From: an uncultured Oscillospiraceae bacterium
Lineage (GTDB): Bacteria; Bacillota; Clostridia; Oscillospirales; Oscillospiraceae
Direction of reading: 5' to 3'
DNA: 20,233 nucleotides
Assembly: GCA_948616425.1 (NCBI GenBank)
Contig: CAPGBJ010000078.1
Span: 1 to 20,233, forward strand
Shown piece by piece: positions 1 to 7,001 of this stretch. Below the pieces are notes generated by a model. That model saw only the letters and a list, made by a program, of their open reading frames with translations. It searched no databases and had not been told where the DNA came from. The translations under genes and the position numbers were made by a program. Position 1 is the stretch's first letter; every line of letters begins with the position of its first letter.

Positions 1-198
1 ATTGTAGATGAGATCGAGAACCTGCTCCAGAATTCCCTGGATCGGGAGGTTTCTTCCCAGCGGATCGGCACCTATGCCATGGAAAAGCTGAAGACGGTAG
101 ACGAGGTGGCCTATGTCCGTTTCGCCTCCGTCTATCGGGAATTTAAGGATATTGACACCTTCTTGGCTGAGCTGAACAAGCTGCTGAAAGATAAATAA
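1..198 (+). CDS. nrdR: Transcriptional repressor NrdR (C-terminal part)
   Basis: This frame is open from the first base and ends at TAA, giving the last 65 residues of NrdR. That is the repressor that senses ATP/dATP through an ATP-cone domain and shuts off ribonucleotide reductase genes. The visible tail includes VAYVRFASVYREFKDIDTF, which is near-invariant at the NrdR C-terminus and closes the ATP-cone. The N-terminal zinc ribbon (four Cys) and the start lie left of the window. It is one of only two genes read on the plus strand and converges on the XRE regulator. The family call is firm; completeness cannot be judged. Confidence 0.93.
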   Translation: MVDEIENLLQNSLDREVSSQRIGTYAMEKLKTVDEVAYVRFASVYREFKDIDTFLAELNKLLKDK

Positions 199-202
199 TG
201 GG

Positions 203-228
203 AGGCGCCCCGCAAAAGCGGGGCGCCT
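203..228. terminator. Hairpin between convergent nrdR and XRE genes
   Basis: A perfect 11-bp inverted repeat (AGGCGCCCCGC / GCGGGGCGCCT) closes an AAAA loop four bases after the nrdR stop and six bases before the XRE gene's end. Its position suggests a terminator serving both genes. Neither strand shows a long T run after the stem; the plus side reads TGTCATTT. Termination is therefore inferred from stem strength and placement. Confidence 0.7.
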
Positions 229-234
229 TGTCAT

Positions 235-675
235 TTACTGATACATCTTACCCAAAATATCTTTCAGCACCAGAAAGGCATCCAGATCGCTGTAGCCATA
301 GTCTCGCTTCATTCGGGCCAGCAGTTCCCCCAAGGGAGCGGTGTACTCCTCTGTCCGAACCCGAGTGGGGTACTCGGCTAACACCGGGTACTTTTTGGCC
401 CACATACTGGTCCAGTCAATTTTTTTCTGGGTCTCCTCGCTGGTCTTCTCAATGACCTCCTCAATCTCCTTCACATCCACATCAAACTCAATCAACGCAT
501 CCAGTGAGAGCCGATACAGCACAGCCAGCCGTTTGGACTGGCGGATGTCGGGCAAAGTCTCGTCAGTCTCCCATTTAGAGATGGTCTGGCGGCTGACCCC
601 CAGCTTCTCCGCCACCTCCTCCTGAGACAGACCGCTCTTTTTTCTGGCCTGAAACAAACTGCTTCCTAAACTCAT
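235..675 (-). CDS. XRE-family transcriptional regulator
   Basis: This is a predicted 146-residue cytoplasmic DNA-binding protein. Residues about 4-60 form a Cro/C1-type helix-turn-helix: RKKSGLSQEEVAEKLGVSRQ, followed by TISKWETDETLPDI, the classic recognition-helix signature. The remaining ~85 residues are charged, predicted helical (EIEEVIEKTSEETQKK) and match no domain I recognise; they may bind a ligand or partner or mediate dimerisation. Two in-frame ATGs lie six bases apart. I chose the inner one (MSLGSS) because the upstream AGGAGG then sits at a normal distance, whereas the outer ATG almost abuts it. The target is unknown. A TATAAT box 30 bases upstream suggests transcription independent of gluQ. 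Confidence 0.88.
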   Translation of the reverse strand: MSLGSSLFQARKKSGLSQEEVAEKLGVSRQTISKWETDETLPDIRQSKRLAVLYRLSLDALIEFDVDVKEIEEVIEKTSEETQKKIDWTSMWAKKYPVLAEYPTRVRTEEYTAPLGELLARMKRDYGYSDLDAFLVLKDILGKMYQ

Positions 676-704
676 ATGCATTACCTCCTGTAGCTGATGA
701 GGTC

Positions 705-710
705 ATTATA
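705..710 (-). promoter_or_regulatory. Probable -10 box for the XRE gene
   Basis: On the minus strand a perfect TATAAT lies 30 bases upstream of the XRE start, inside the 90-base gap after gluQ. No good TTGACA-like -35 box is visible at 16-18 bp, so the promoter may be weak or activator-dependent. Confidence 0.4.
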
Positions 711-765
711 GCCGATCACGCCGAGAAACACCACCAACTACAGCTGCCAATTCCGCCCGTTTTCT

Positions 766-1665
766 TCACACCCACACCAAGTCTTTCTGGGGCAGCTTTT
801 CCCAAGAAAAGAGCGGTATCAATTCCTGCGGCGTAACGGCCTCTGGCCGGTCAATCAGGTTTGCGGTATAGGCCAGTCGACCCACGATCTCCGGTGCGGT
901 GAATCTCTCTTGAAGCTGTCCCAACTCCAGGTCCCGGTCCCGTTTGGCCAGCCGCCGGCCGTCTGGAGCCAGCAGCAGGGACAGATGGCCATACTCCGGG
1001 TGTGGAAGGTCCAATCTCTCCTGAAGCCACATCTGCCGCGGGGTAGAGGAGAGCAAGTCGCTCCCTCGCACCACTTGCGTTACCCCCATCTCCCCGTCGT
1101 CTACCACCACGGCCAGCTGATAGGCAAAAACCCCGTCGGACCGGCGGAGGATGAAGTCCCCGCAGTCCCGGGCCAGATTCTCTGAAAATACCCCCTGGAG
1201 CATATCTGTAAAGGCAACCTCCTGTTCAGGTACCTGCGCCCGCCAGGCAGGGCGGCGGCTTTGAAGTAGCTCCTCTCGCTCCATCTGGGTCAGGGCCCTG
1301 CACCGCCCACTGTACACCGTCACACCGTCAGAACGGTGGGGGGCGGAGGCGGCTAGGCGTTCCGCCCGCGTACAGAAGCAGGGGTAGATTACGTCTTGTT
1401 GTTCTAAGGCGTGAAACGCCTGTCTGTATAGTTCTGTTCGTCGGCTTTGATACACCGGCACACCATCCCAGTCCAGACCCAGCCACTCCAGATCCCGCAT
1501 GATTTGGTCACAGTACTCCTGCCGGCACCGGTCCGGGTCTAAGTCCTCCAGTCGGAGGACCATTCCACCCTCCGCGCTCCGTGCGGCCAGCCAGGCCAGC
1601 AGGCAGGACCACAGATTGCCCAAGTGCATCCTCCCACTGGGGCTGGGGGCAAAGCGGCCAATCAT
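766..1665 (-). CDS. gluQ: Glutamyl-Q tRNA(Asp) synthetase
   Basis: This 299-residue protein is a truncated paralogue of glutamyl-tRNA synthetase. The family activates glutamate and attaches it to the queuosine base at position 34 of tRNA-Asp, rather than to the tRNA 3' end. The class I HIGH-like motif is visible near the N-terminus (APSPSGRMHLGN, residues 6-17). A zinc site of CFC (96-98), Tyr118 and Cys122 fits the GluQRS pattern, and RRLAKRD at 237-243 is the KMSKS-like loop. The anticodon-binding domain of true GluRS is absent and the length is typical (~290-300). It stands apart from the XRE gene and is preceded by a weak GAAGG ribosome site. GluQRS is best known from Proteobacteria and is less usual in Clostridia. 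Confidence 0.93.
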   Translation of the reverse strand: MIGRFAPSPSGRMHLGNLWSCLLAWLAARSAEGGMVLRLEDLDPDRCRQEYCDQIMRDLEWLGLDWDGVPVYQSRRTELYRQAFHALEQQDVIYPCFCTRAERLAASAPHRSDGVTVYSGRCRALTQMEREELLQSRRPAWRAQVPEQEVAFTDMLQGVFSENLARDCGDFILRRSDGVFAYQLAVVVDDGEMGVTQVVRGSDLLSSTPRQMWLQERLDLPHPEYGHLSLLLAPDGRRLAKRDRDLELGQLQERFTAPEIVGRLAYTANLIDRPEAVTPQELIPLFSWEKLPQKDLVWV

Positions 1666-1878
1666 GGCCGCACCTTCGTTTCATTGTCAATTGCAATCCG
1701 CTCACATCCGGCGCAGCGCCATGCCGCCCCACTAAACCGAAGCAATCCCCTTTTCATCAAGACAAAATCTCCCTCCCACAAACCAAGTCCCCAGCGGAGA
1801 GGATGACGGATAAACGCGAACCAAACCTTGCTCAGGACAGCGCATCCCCCATCCCCTGATTACACTATGGATAAAACG

Positions 1879-2262
1879 TCACAATTTCTCCTCCTGGTAC
1901 TCCGCCAGCGCCTCTCGCAAAAACGCCAAATCTTTGTCATCCAGGGCGTGGAGGCCGGCAGTCTCTTCCAGGTGGTGGGTAAACTCGTGGGCCACAGTAG
2001 CAAAGATCTCATCCTTCCAGACCTCCTCGTCCTCATCAGACAGCAGCGCAGCGAAGGAGCCGTAGTACAGCAGAATATACCGCCCCAGCAGGTCGTGAAT
2101 ATACTCCCCCATTATGTACATCTCCCCCGGGGGAAAATCCGGGTCGGAGAGGGCCTCCTCCTCCAGCTGAATGCCGCCGTCCAAATCCTGGAAAAAGGCG
2201 TCGGGGAACTCCCCCGCAATCTCTTCCAGCCAGTCTCCCATCTGTTGATAGGTGGGCGTCAT
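1879..2262 (-). CDS. Zincin-like metallopeptidase family protein
   Basis: This 127-residue acidic protein belongs to the small zincin_1 (PF06262-type) group. HEFTHHLE at residues 92-99 gives the HExxH zinc motif plus a following His, preceded by the hydrophobic FATVA helix. There is no signal peptide, so it is probably cytoplasmic. Members are short and widespread in Gram-positive bacteria; proteolytic activity is mostly unproven and the substrate unknown. I chose the ATG at 2262 because AGGAGG lies eight bases upstream; an in-frame start 14 codons earlier lacks such a site. It follows the U32 gene after a 164-base gap on the same strand and may be read through from it. No clear promoter or terminator was seen around it. 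Confidence 0.82.
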   Translation of the reverse strand: MTPTYQQMGDWLEEIAGEFPDAFFQDLDGGIQLEEEALSDPDFPPGEMYIMGEYIHDLLGRYILLYYGSFAALLSDEDEEVWKDEIFATVAHEFTHHLEETAGLHALDDKDLAFLREALAEYQEEKL

Positions 2263-2426
2263 ATTTCCGTCCTCCTGACTCAATTCTAGTCCTCTGCGTA
2301 CCATGCCGCCACATTGATCCCCCTCCCCCCGTCACATCTCCCCTTTTTGAAGCCGCTCTCCGGGGGAAAGCCTCCACTATACTTCACGGACAACGCCCTG
2401 TACGCTTTCGGGAATCTTGTCCTCCT

Positions 2427-3644
2427 TCACTGCGGCGACAGGTCCGCTTTCCGCCGCAGCAGGGACAGGGGCGGCACCTGGCGGGGCAGCTTCATGCGAA
2501 AGCTCATCTGAGGGTGGCGGACCTCCTCCAGTGGCGCGCCCTCCCCGTCCCAGAGGGCCTCCACCGTGAGGGCCTCTGGCCGGACATCGGGGCCCACCAG
2601 TTCCAAGGCGTCTCCCACCCCAAACTTGTTGTTCAGGGTGAGGAGGGCGTTCCCCTCCCCGTCGCAGGACTGGACCTTGGCCACAATCTGCCAGTCCCGG
2701 ACATAGCGGGCGTTGTCGGTGAACTGGCCCGGCTGGCCGTAGAAAAAGCCAGTGGAGTAGTGCCGATGGCTGATATGCTCCACCTCGTCCCGCCACACCG
2801 GGTCCATAGGAACCCCCGCCTGTGCCGCGTCAACGGCGTGTCGGTAGGCTCCGGTGACAATGGCGGCGTAGTAGGCCGACTTAGCCCGGCCCTCTAGCTT
2901 GAGGGAGTCTACCCCGGCCTCCATCAGATCGGCCACATGGTCAATCATACACATATCCCTAGAATTCATGATGTAGGTCTCCCCGTTCTCCTCATAGACG
3001 GGGAAATATTCTCCCGGCCGCTTCTCCTCCACCAGGGCGTACTGGTAGCGGCAGGGCTGAGCGCAGGCCCCCCGGTTAGAGTCCCGGCCCGTCATGTAGT
3101 TGGACAGCAGGCACCGACCGGAGTAGCTGACGCACATAGCCCCGTGGGCAAAGACCTCAATCTCCAGCTCCTTGGGCGTCTTGGCTCGGATCTCCCGGAT
3201 CTCCTCCAGAGACAGCTCCCGGGCCAGAATCACCCGGCTGGCGCCCAAATCATACCAGGCCCGGGCGGACTGGTAGTTGACAATGCTGGCCTGGGTAGAG
3301 ATATGGGGCTGGACATGGGGGGCATACTGTTTGGCCAGGGCCAGCACCCCCACGTCAGCCAGAATCACCGCGTCCACCCTCAATTCCTCCAGATACTCCA
3401 GCCACTGGGGCAGGCGGCTCACCTCCTCATTTCGGGGCATGGTGTTGCAGGTGACATGGACTCGAACCCCATGGGCTCTGCACAGCGCCACCGCTGCGCT
3501 CAACTCCTCCGGAGAAAAGTTCCCGGCGAAGGAGCGCATCCCAAAGGTGTTTCCCGCCAGATAGACGGCGTCAGCCCCATAGGCCACCGCCATTTGGAGC
3601 CGCTCCATATCCCCTGCCGGAGCAAGAAGTTCAATTTTTCTCAT
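2427..3644 (-). CDS. U32 family protein (probable RNA hydroxylation factor)
   Basis: This 405-residue protein carries the U32 signature EVFAHGAMCVSYSGRCLLS (163-181) after an N-terminal barrel beginning ELLAPAGD. Four cysteines, Cys171, Cys178, Cys194 and Cys198, are placed like the iron-sulfur ligands of the RNA-modifying U32 proteins TrhP (5-hydroxyuridine at tRNA position 34) and RlhA (23S rRNA 5-hydroxycytidine). Those proteins use prephenate in E. coli. The old label 'collagenase-like peptidase' is therefore probably misleading here. The start at 3644 is set by AAGGAG upstream; an open extension of 30 codons beyond it lacks family sequence. It lies 117 bases downstream of mltG, as in many Bacillota, where U32 genes sit near mltG. 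Which RNA it modifies cannot be told from sequence. Confidence 0.9.
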   Translation of the reverse strand: MRKIELLAPAGDMERLQMAVAYGADAVYLAGNTFGMRSFAGNFSPEELSAAVALCRAHGVRVHVTCNTMPRNEEVSRLPQWLEYLEELRVDAVILADVGVLALAKQYAPHVQPHISTQASIVNYQSARAWYDLGASRVILARELSLEEIREIRAKTPKELEIEVFAHGAMCVSYSGRCLLSNYMTGRDSNRGACAQPCRYQYALVEEKRPGEYFPVYEENGETYIMNSRDMCMIDHVADLMEAGVDSLKLEGRAKSAYYAAIVTGAYRHAVDAAQAGVPMDPVWRDEVEHISHRHYSTGFFYGQPGQFTDNARYVRDWQIVAKVQSCDGEGNALLTLNNKFGVGDALELVGPDVRPEALTVEALWDGEGAPLEEVRHPQMSFRMKLPRQVPPLSLLRRKADLSPQ

Positions 3645-3761
3645 GGTACATCTCCTTTTTAAACCGGAAACGGGCCGATGAGAACACCGGGCTCTAACAC
3701 AATAGAGCCCTGTGTCCTGACCGGTCCGCTGCACGGTATCCCCGGCTGGAGCGCCGGAATA

Positions 3762-4907
3762 TTACTTGTTGTACCGCTCCTGACTGGCAATAAATTTCTG
3801 GAGCTGGTCATACGTCTGGAAGAAGTGATGAATATTGTCGTCGCCCAGGGCATAGTAATAGTTCTTCCCGCCAGATGGGTTCATAGCGGCGACAATTGAC
3901 TCCATCCCCGGATTGGCGATAGGCCCGACGGGCAGTCCCTTATACAGATAGGTGTTATATGGGGAGTCAATCGACTTGTCAGCCTCGGTGGGTTCTTTTC
4001 CGCCGTTGATATAGACCAAAGAGGCGTCAATCTGCAGGTAGCCCTGTGTGCTGCCATTGGGATTATTCAAACGGTTATGAATGACAGAGGAAATATCCGT
4101 CCGGTCCTCGCCAGTGGTCTCTCGCTCAATCAGGGAGGCTATGGTAAGAATTTCTCGCAGCGTGTAGCCGGTAGCCTCCGCCTGTTCCCGAATATTGTCC
4201 CCCACCTGGCTGTCAAAATAGACCAAGAACTTGTTCAGGGCATACACCGGGTCGTGGGGGGTATAGAAGTCGTAGGTGGCGGGCATTAGATAGCCCTCCA
4301 GTCGGCGGTAGTCCCCCAGGGGGATATCCTCCAGGAAGGAGAACGCATAGTCATGGTTGGCGGCCGCCTCTTTCAGTTCCGCCACCGTAGAGACCCCCTT
4401 CTCCTCCAGCAGGGCAAAGATCTGGTCCAGGGTGTAGCCCTCCGGAACCACCACCTTCACCTGGGCCCGATTGGCGGAGTTTGCCCGCATTCCAGCCAGC
4501 AGCGCGCGGTAGTCCATATCGGTGGTCAAGGTATAGGTGCCTGCGGCAAGGGTATCTTTTTTGTGGGTCACAGAGGCAAAGAGGTTGAAGAGGATCTTAT
4601 ACTCAATAAGCCCCTCCTCCTTCAGCCGATCCACCACATCGCTAAAGCTGTCGTCGGGGGTAATCGTGAAGGAGACCGACTTCTCCGCCTTGTTCAGGGC
4701 CAGCACATCTCCTGCGGCCACCCAGCCCACGCAGGCCAGCAGGATAGACACGCCGATCACAGCCGTCACATACAGCAGCACCAGGGCCGCGGTCCGTCCG
4801 GCTGAACGGCGCTTTTTCTTTCTGGGGCGCCGGGAGGTACTTCCCTCTCCGGAGGAGGCGCGTTCCCCGCTCCGGCGCTCTTTGGACTCGTAATAATCCT
4901 GGGACAT
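3762..4907 (-). CDS. mltG: Endolytic transglycosylase MltG (YceG-like)
   Basis: This 381-residue membrane-anchored enzyme cuts nascent glycan strands and is thought to set peptidoglycan chain length by releasing them from the synthesis machinery. The N-terminus is a long basic cytoplasmic tail (RRPRKKKRRSAGR, 27-39) and one membrane helix follows at about 39-65. A LysM-like region (VSFTITPDDSF...) comes next, then the catalytic domain with EGYLMPATYDF (204-214) and ASLIERET (257-264), where Glu261 is the expected catalytic residue. Length and motif order are normal. AGGAG lies nine bases before the ATG. It faces away from the Cys-rich gene and leads a probable unit with the U32 gene. The O-methyltransferase often found between these two genes in Bacillota is absent. 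Confidence 0.94.
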   Translation of the reverse strand: MSQDYYESKERRSGERASSGEGSTSRRPRKKKRRSAGRTAALVLLYVTAVIGVSILLACVGWVAAGDVLALNKAEKSVSFTITPDDSFSDVVDRLKEEGLIEYKILFNLFASVTHKKDTLAAGTYTLTTDMDYRALLAGMRANSANRAQVKVVVPEGYTLDQIFALLEEKGVSTVAELKEAAANHDYAFSFLEDIPLGDYRRLEGYLMPATYDFYTPHDPVYALNKFLVYFDSQVGDNIREQAEATGYTLREILTIASLIERETTGEDRTDISSVIHNRLNNPNGSTQGYLQIDASLVYINGGKEPTEADKSIDSPYNTYLYKGLPVGPIANPGMESIVAAMNPSGGKNYYYALGDDNIHHFFQTYDQLQKFIASQERYNK

Positions 4908-4942
4908 TTGGGTCAGCTCCTAATTATTTTTTCCCCTTCTGT

Positions 4943-4971
4943 CACCAGGGACAAGGAAGGGCCATAGAATA
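4943..4971 (+). promoter_or_regulatory. Sigma-K-like promoter for the Cys-rich gene
   Basis: CACC at 4943-4946, 16 bases, then CATAGAATA at 4963-4971 matches the B. subtilis sigma-K pattern (mACm, about 16 bp, CATAnnnTA) at every defined position. It also differs at only one position from the sigma-E -10 box. The site is 50 bases before the Cys-rich gene's start. These motifs carry little information, so chance is possible. The coating-like character of the product makes mother-cell expression plausible. Confidence 0.4.
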
Positions 4972-5021
4972 GTACAGAACGCGGGGACAGTGTCCCGGCA
5001 AATCAAGTGAGGTGAAATCAA

Positions 5022-5186
5022 ATGTTCTGTGGGAACAACGGATGGGGCGGCAACAGCGCCCTGTGGATCATCATCCTGATCATCATCTTGTTCGGCTGGG
5101 GCGGCAACGGCTGTGGCTGCAACAACAACTGCGGCTGCGGAAATAACGACTGCGGCTGTGGCGGTGACGACTGCGGCTGCTGTTAA
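5022..5186 (+). CDS. Small Cys/Gly-rich membrane protein (HCB-type)
   Basis: This 54-residue protein has three parts: an N-terminal MFCGNNGWGG, one hydrophobic helix at about 14-25 (ALWIIILIIILF), and a tail of CGC repeats with Asn, Asp and Gly. It has ten cysteines, nine of them in the last 24 residues. AGTGAGGTGA lies upstream at a normal distance and the ORF ends at TAA. It resembles proteins labelled 'chorion class high-cysteine HCB protein' in Oscillospiraceae and, loosely, small sporulation-associated Cys- or Gly-rich proteins of Bacilli. The CGC clusters could form disulfides or bind metal; function is unknown. It sits alone on the plus strand between mltG and the folate gene, both on the minus strand. 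Existence as a gene is well supported; the role is not. Confidence 0.85.
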   Translation: MFCGNNGWGGNSALWIIILIIILFGWGGNGCGCNNNCGCGNNDCGCGGDDCGCC

Positions 5187-5207
5187 GCTGGGTCTACACA
5201 CCTGTGG

Positions 5208-5240
5208 GGACAGGCGGGGGATACCATCTCCCGCCTGTCC
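5208..5240. terminator. Hairpin between Cys-rich gene and folate gene
   Basis: GGACAGGCGGG / CCCGCCTGTCC form a perfect 11-bp stem with an 11-base loop, between the convergent ends of the Cys-rich gene (stop at 5186) and the 5-formyl-THF cyclo-ligase gene (ends at 5249). No clean T run follows on either strand, so termination is inferred from stem and position. Confidence 0.65.
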
Positions 5241-5248
5241 TCCTGTGT

Positions 5249-5824
5249 TCAGAAGGACAGCCCCGCCCCTTCGGTCAGCAGAACATCCACCCTGGCGTCG
5301 TGCGGCTCCGTGGGCACCCGGTCCTGAAGGCCCCATTCCCGGCACAGGCCCACTCGAAAGCCGGTAAAATCTTTCAGCCAGCGGTCATAATAGCCGCCGC
5401 CAAAGCCCAGTCGATAGCCCAGCCGGTCGTAGCACACCGCGGGGACCAGAGCCACCTCGATCTCCTCCTGGGACAGGAGGCGGCAATCCTCTCCAGGCTC
5501 AGAGATACCGAAAGAGACCTGCACCAGCGGCCGATCCGGGTCGTATTGGCGCACCTCCATCTGGTGCCCTGGCAGCATCCGGGGCAGGCCTACCACCTTT
5601 CCTCGGACGACCAGTTCCCGCACCAGGCGCGCCGTGTCCGGCTCCTTTCCGGGGATTCCCCAAAAGGCAAAGATCACGCCGGCTTTCTCCACCTGGGGCA
5701 GCGCCAAAAACCGTGTAAAGAGCGCGCTGTCACTCTGGAGCAGTTCCTCTGGAGTCAAAACGGATAGACGCTCCCGGACCTGACGGCGCAATTCTCTCTT
5801 CTCCCAATCAATAGTGGACGGCAT
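5249..5824 (-). CDS. 5-formyltetrahydrofolate cyclo-ligase
   Basis: This 191-residue cytoplasmic enzyme converts 5-formyl-THF to 5,10-methenyl-THF using ATP, returning the storage folate to one-carbon metabolism. The family motif is visible as DRLGYRLGFGGGYYDR at 133-148, and the basic N-terminus (KRELRRQVRERL) fits the usual substrate/ATP-binding start. Length is normal. Its start lies 17 bases inside the end of the upstream DJ-1 gene, so translation is probably coupled. Its own ribosome site would have to lie within that gene and is not obvious. It converges with the Cys-rich gene across a hairpin. Confidence 0.94.
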   Translation of the reverse strand: MPSTIDWEKRELRRQVRERLSVLTPEELLQSDSALFTRFLALPQVEKAGVIFAFWGIPGKEPDTARLVRELVVRGKVVGLPRMLPGHQMEVRQYDPDRPLVQVSFGISEPGEDCRLLSQEEIEVALVPAVCYDRLGYRLGFGGGYYDRWLKDFTGFRVGLCREWGLQDRVPTEPHDARVDVLLTEGAGLSF

Positions 5825-6347
5825 GGCGCACCCTCTCAGCCTCCTCCGGCCCGGCTAGCGCCTCCACCAGAGCCAATCCGAAGTCAAAGGCAGAGCCGGC
5901 GGCACGACCAGTGATCAATCTCCCGTCCGTCACCGTCCTCTGCTCCATCCGCACCTGCGCGCCGGCCAGCTGTCCTTCCATGCCAGGGAAGCAGACGGCC
6001 TCTCTCCCCTCCAGCTGTCCCCAGCGCCCCAGGAGGGTAGGCGCGGCACAGATAGCCCCCACCCACAGCCCTCGGGCCACGGCCTGCCTCACCAGTGCTT
6101 CCACCTCGGGTGCCTCCCCCAGGTGCTTCACACCCAGTCCTCCGCCGGGCAGGACCAGCATCTCTGCGTCATCCAAATTCACCCGTTCCAGGGTCAGGTC
6201 AGCTTTTACTGTTATCTGATGGCTGCCGGTAACAGCGTCTCCCTGGAGGGACACCAAGCTCACATCAACCCCTGCCCGACGCAGCAGATCGGCGGGCACC
6301 AGGGCCTCCGCCTCCTCAAAGCCGGGTGCAAGCAGAATATATACCAT
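5808..6347 (-). CDS. DJ-1/PfpI family protein
   Basis: This 179-residue protein has the class I glutamine amidotransferase-like fold of DJ-1. GFEEAEA (9-15) supplies the conserved Glu and VGAICAAPTLLG (96-107) the nucleophile elbow with Cys100; LVLPGGG is the preceding loop. DJ-1 relatives have been linked to redox protection, chaperone function and, contentiously, deglycation or glyoxalase activity, so no single reaction can be assigned. AAAGGAGAT precedes the ATG. It overlaps the folate gene by 17 bases, forming a two-gene unit. Upstream is a 198-base gap containing a GTCC/GGAC/GTCC motif set (6368-6388) that might be an operator. Confidence 0.9.
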   Translation of the reverse strand: MVYILLAPGFEEAEALVPADLLRRAGVDVSLVSLQGDAVTGSHQITVKADLTLERVNLDDAEMLVLPGGGLGVKHLGEAPEVEALVRQAVARGLWVGAICAAPTLLGRWGQLEGREAVCFPGMEGQLAGAQVRMEQRTVTDGRLITGRAAGSAFDFGLALVEALAGPEEAERVRHAVHY

Positions 6348-6545
6348 AAAAAGATCTCCTTTCGTTCGTCCTCAAAAGGACTATGTCCCGTGTCAAAGAA
6401 CTCTCTGTTCTGGCTTTTCCAAAAATCCCAGGTAGATTTCCAAAAAACCGGGAAAGCAGGGCGGCAAAGGCCCAGCCATTTTAGGCGTATTGACGCCCTA
6501 ATTACTCACACTGCCACCCGCTGCCCGGAAAAAACTGGCAGGAAC

Positions 6546-7001
6546 TCAGCACTCTTCACAGTCTCCCCTGTTTCGAAAGGCAAAAAACCGCTGTCCAAAA
6601 TAGTTGAGCACCACAAACAGACCGGAACCAACCAGCATTGTCACATTGCCCTGAAGCTGCTCACTAAAGCCCAGCCCCTCCAGTACCCAGCGCACCCCCG
6701 GCTTTGCCAGACCGTAGGCCAGCAGGTAGCACACCGAGATATTCAGCACAAACCGGACCACCACAGCCGCCCCCTTCTCCTGGTTGCGGAAGGTAAATCG
6801 TTTATTCAGGAAGAAACTGACTACGCTGCCAGCCACATAGTTAGCCGCGGAGGAAAGCCAATACCCGGCATCCCCCCAGGCGTGGAGTCCCGCCAGGTTA
6901 TACAGGCCAAACATGACGCCACAGCCCACCAGGGTATTGGCCACTCCCACCAGGAGAAAACGAAACATCGTGGGGTCAAAGAGTTTTTTCAGCTTGTTCA
7001 C
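6546..7001 (-). CDS. GtrA-family membrane protein (probable lipid-sugar flippase)
   Basis: This 151-residue protein has four predicted membrane helices and the GtrA hallmarks: FRFLLVGVANTLVG near the N-terminus and FFLNKRFTFRN in the middle, the latter nearly repeated near the C-terminus as NYFGQRFFAFRN. GtrA proteins are thought to move undecaprenyl-phosphate-linked glucose across the membrane for periplasmic or surface glycosylation. It begins 26 bases inside the end of the GT2 gene, whose product would make that lipid-sugar. It is the last gene of the glycan cluster. No strong terminator follows; a T6 run lies at minus-strand 6447-6442, but the stem before it is poor. Confidence 0.9.
   Translation of the reverse strand: MNKLKKLFDPTMFRFLLVGVANTLVGCGVMFGLYNLAGLHAWGDAGYWLSSAANYVAGSVVSFFLNKRFTFRNQEKGAAVVVRFVLNISVCYLLAYGLAKPGVRWVLEGLGFSEQLQGNVTMLVGSGLFVVLNYFGQRFFAFRNRGDCEEC

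Noticed and set aside
1690..1710. TTGACA on the minus strand as a -35 box for gluQ
   Set aside because: It lies about 30 bases from the start codon, and no -10 box fits between it and the gene.
2377..2796. Minus-strand frame overlapping the U32 3' end with an AAGGAGG just after the U32 stop
   Set aside because: Most of it is U32 read in another frame, giving a Gly/Pro/Arg-rich product. The U32 protein ends normally, so a frameshifted extension is unlikely.
3689..3710. 8-bp hairpin (GGGCTCTA/TAGAGCCC) between mltG and the U32 gene
   Set aside because: Considered as a terminator, but there is no T run on the minus strand and the two genes look co-transcribed. It may be a weak processing stem; evidence is insufficient.
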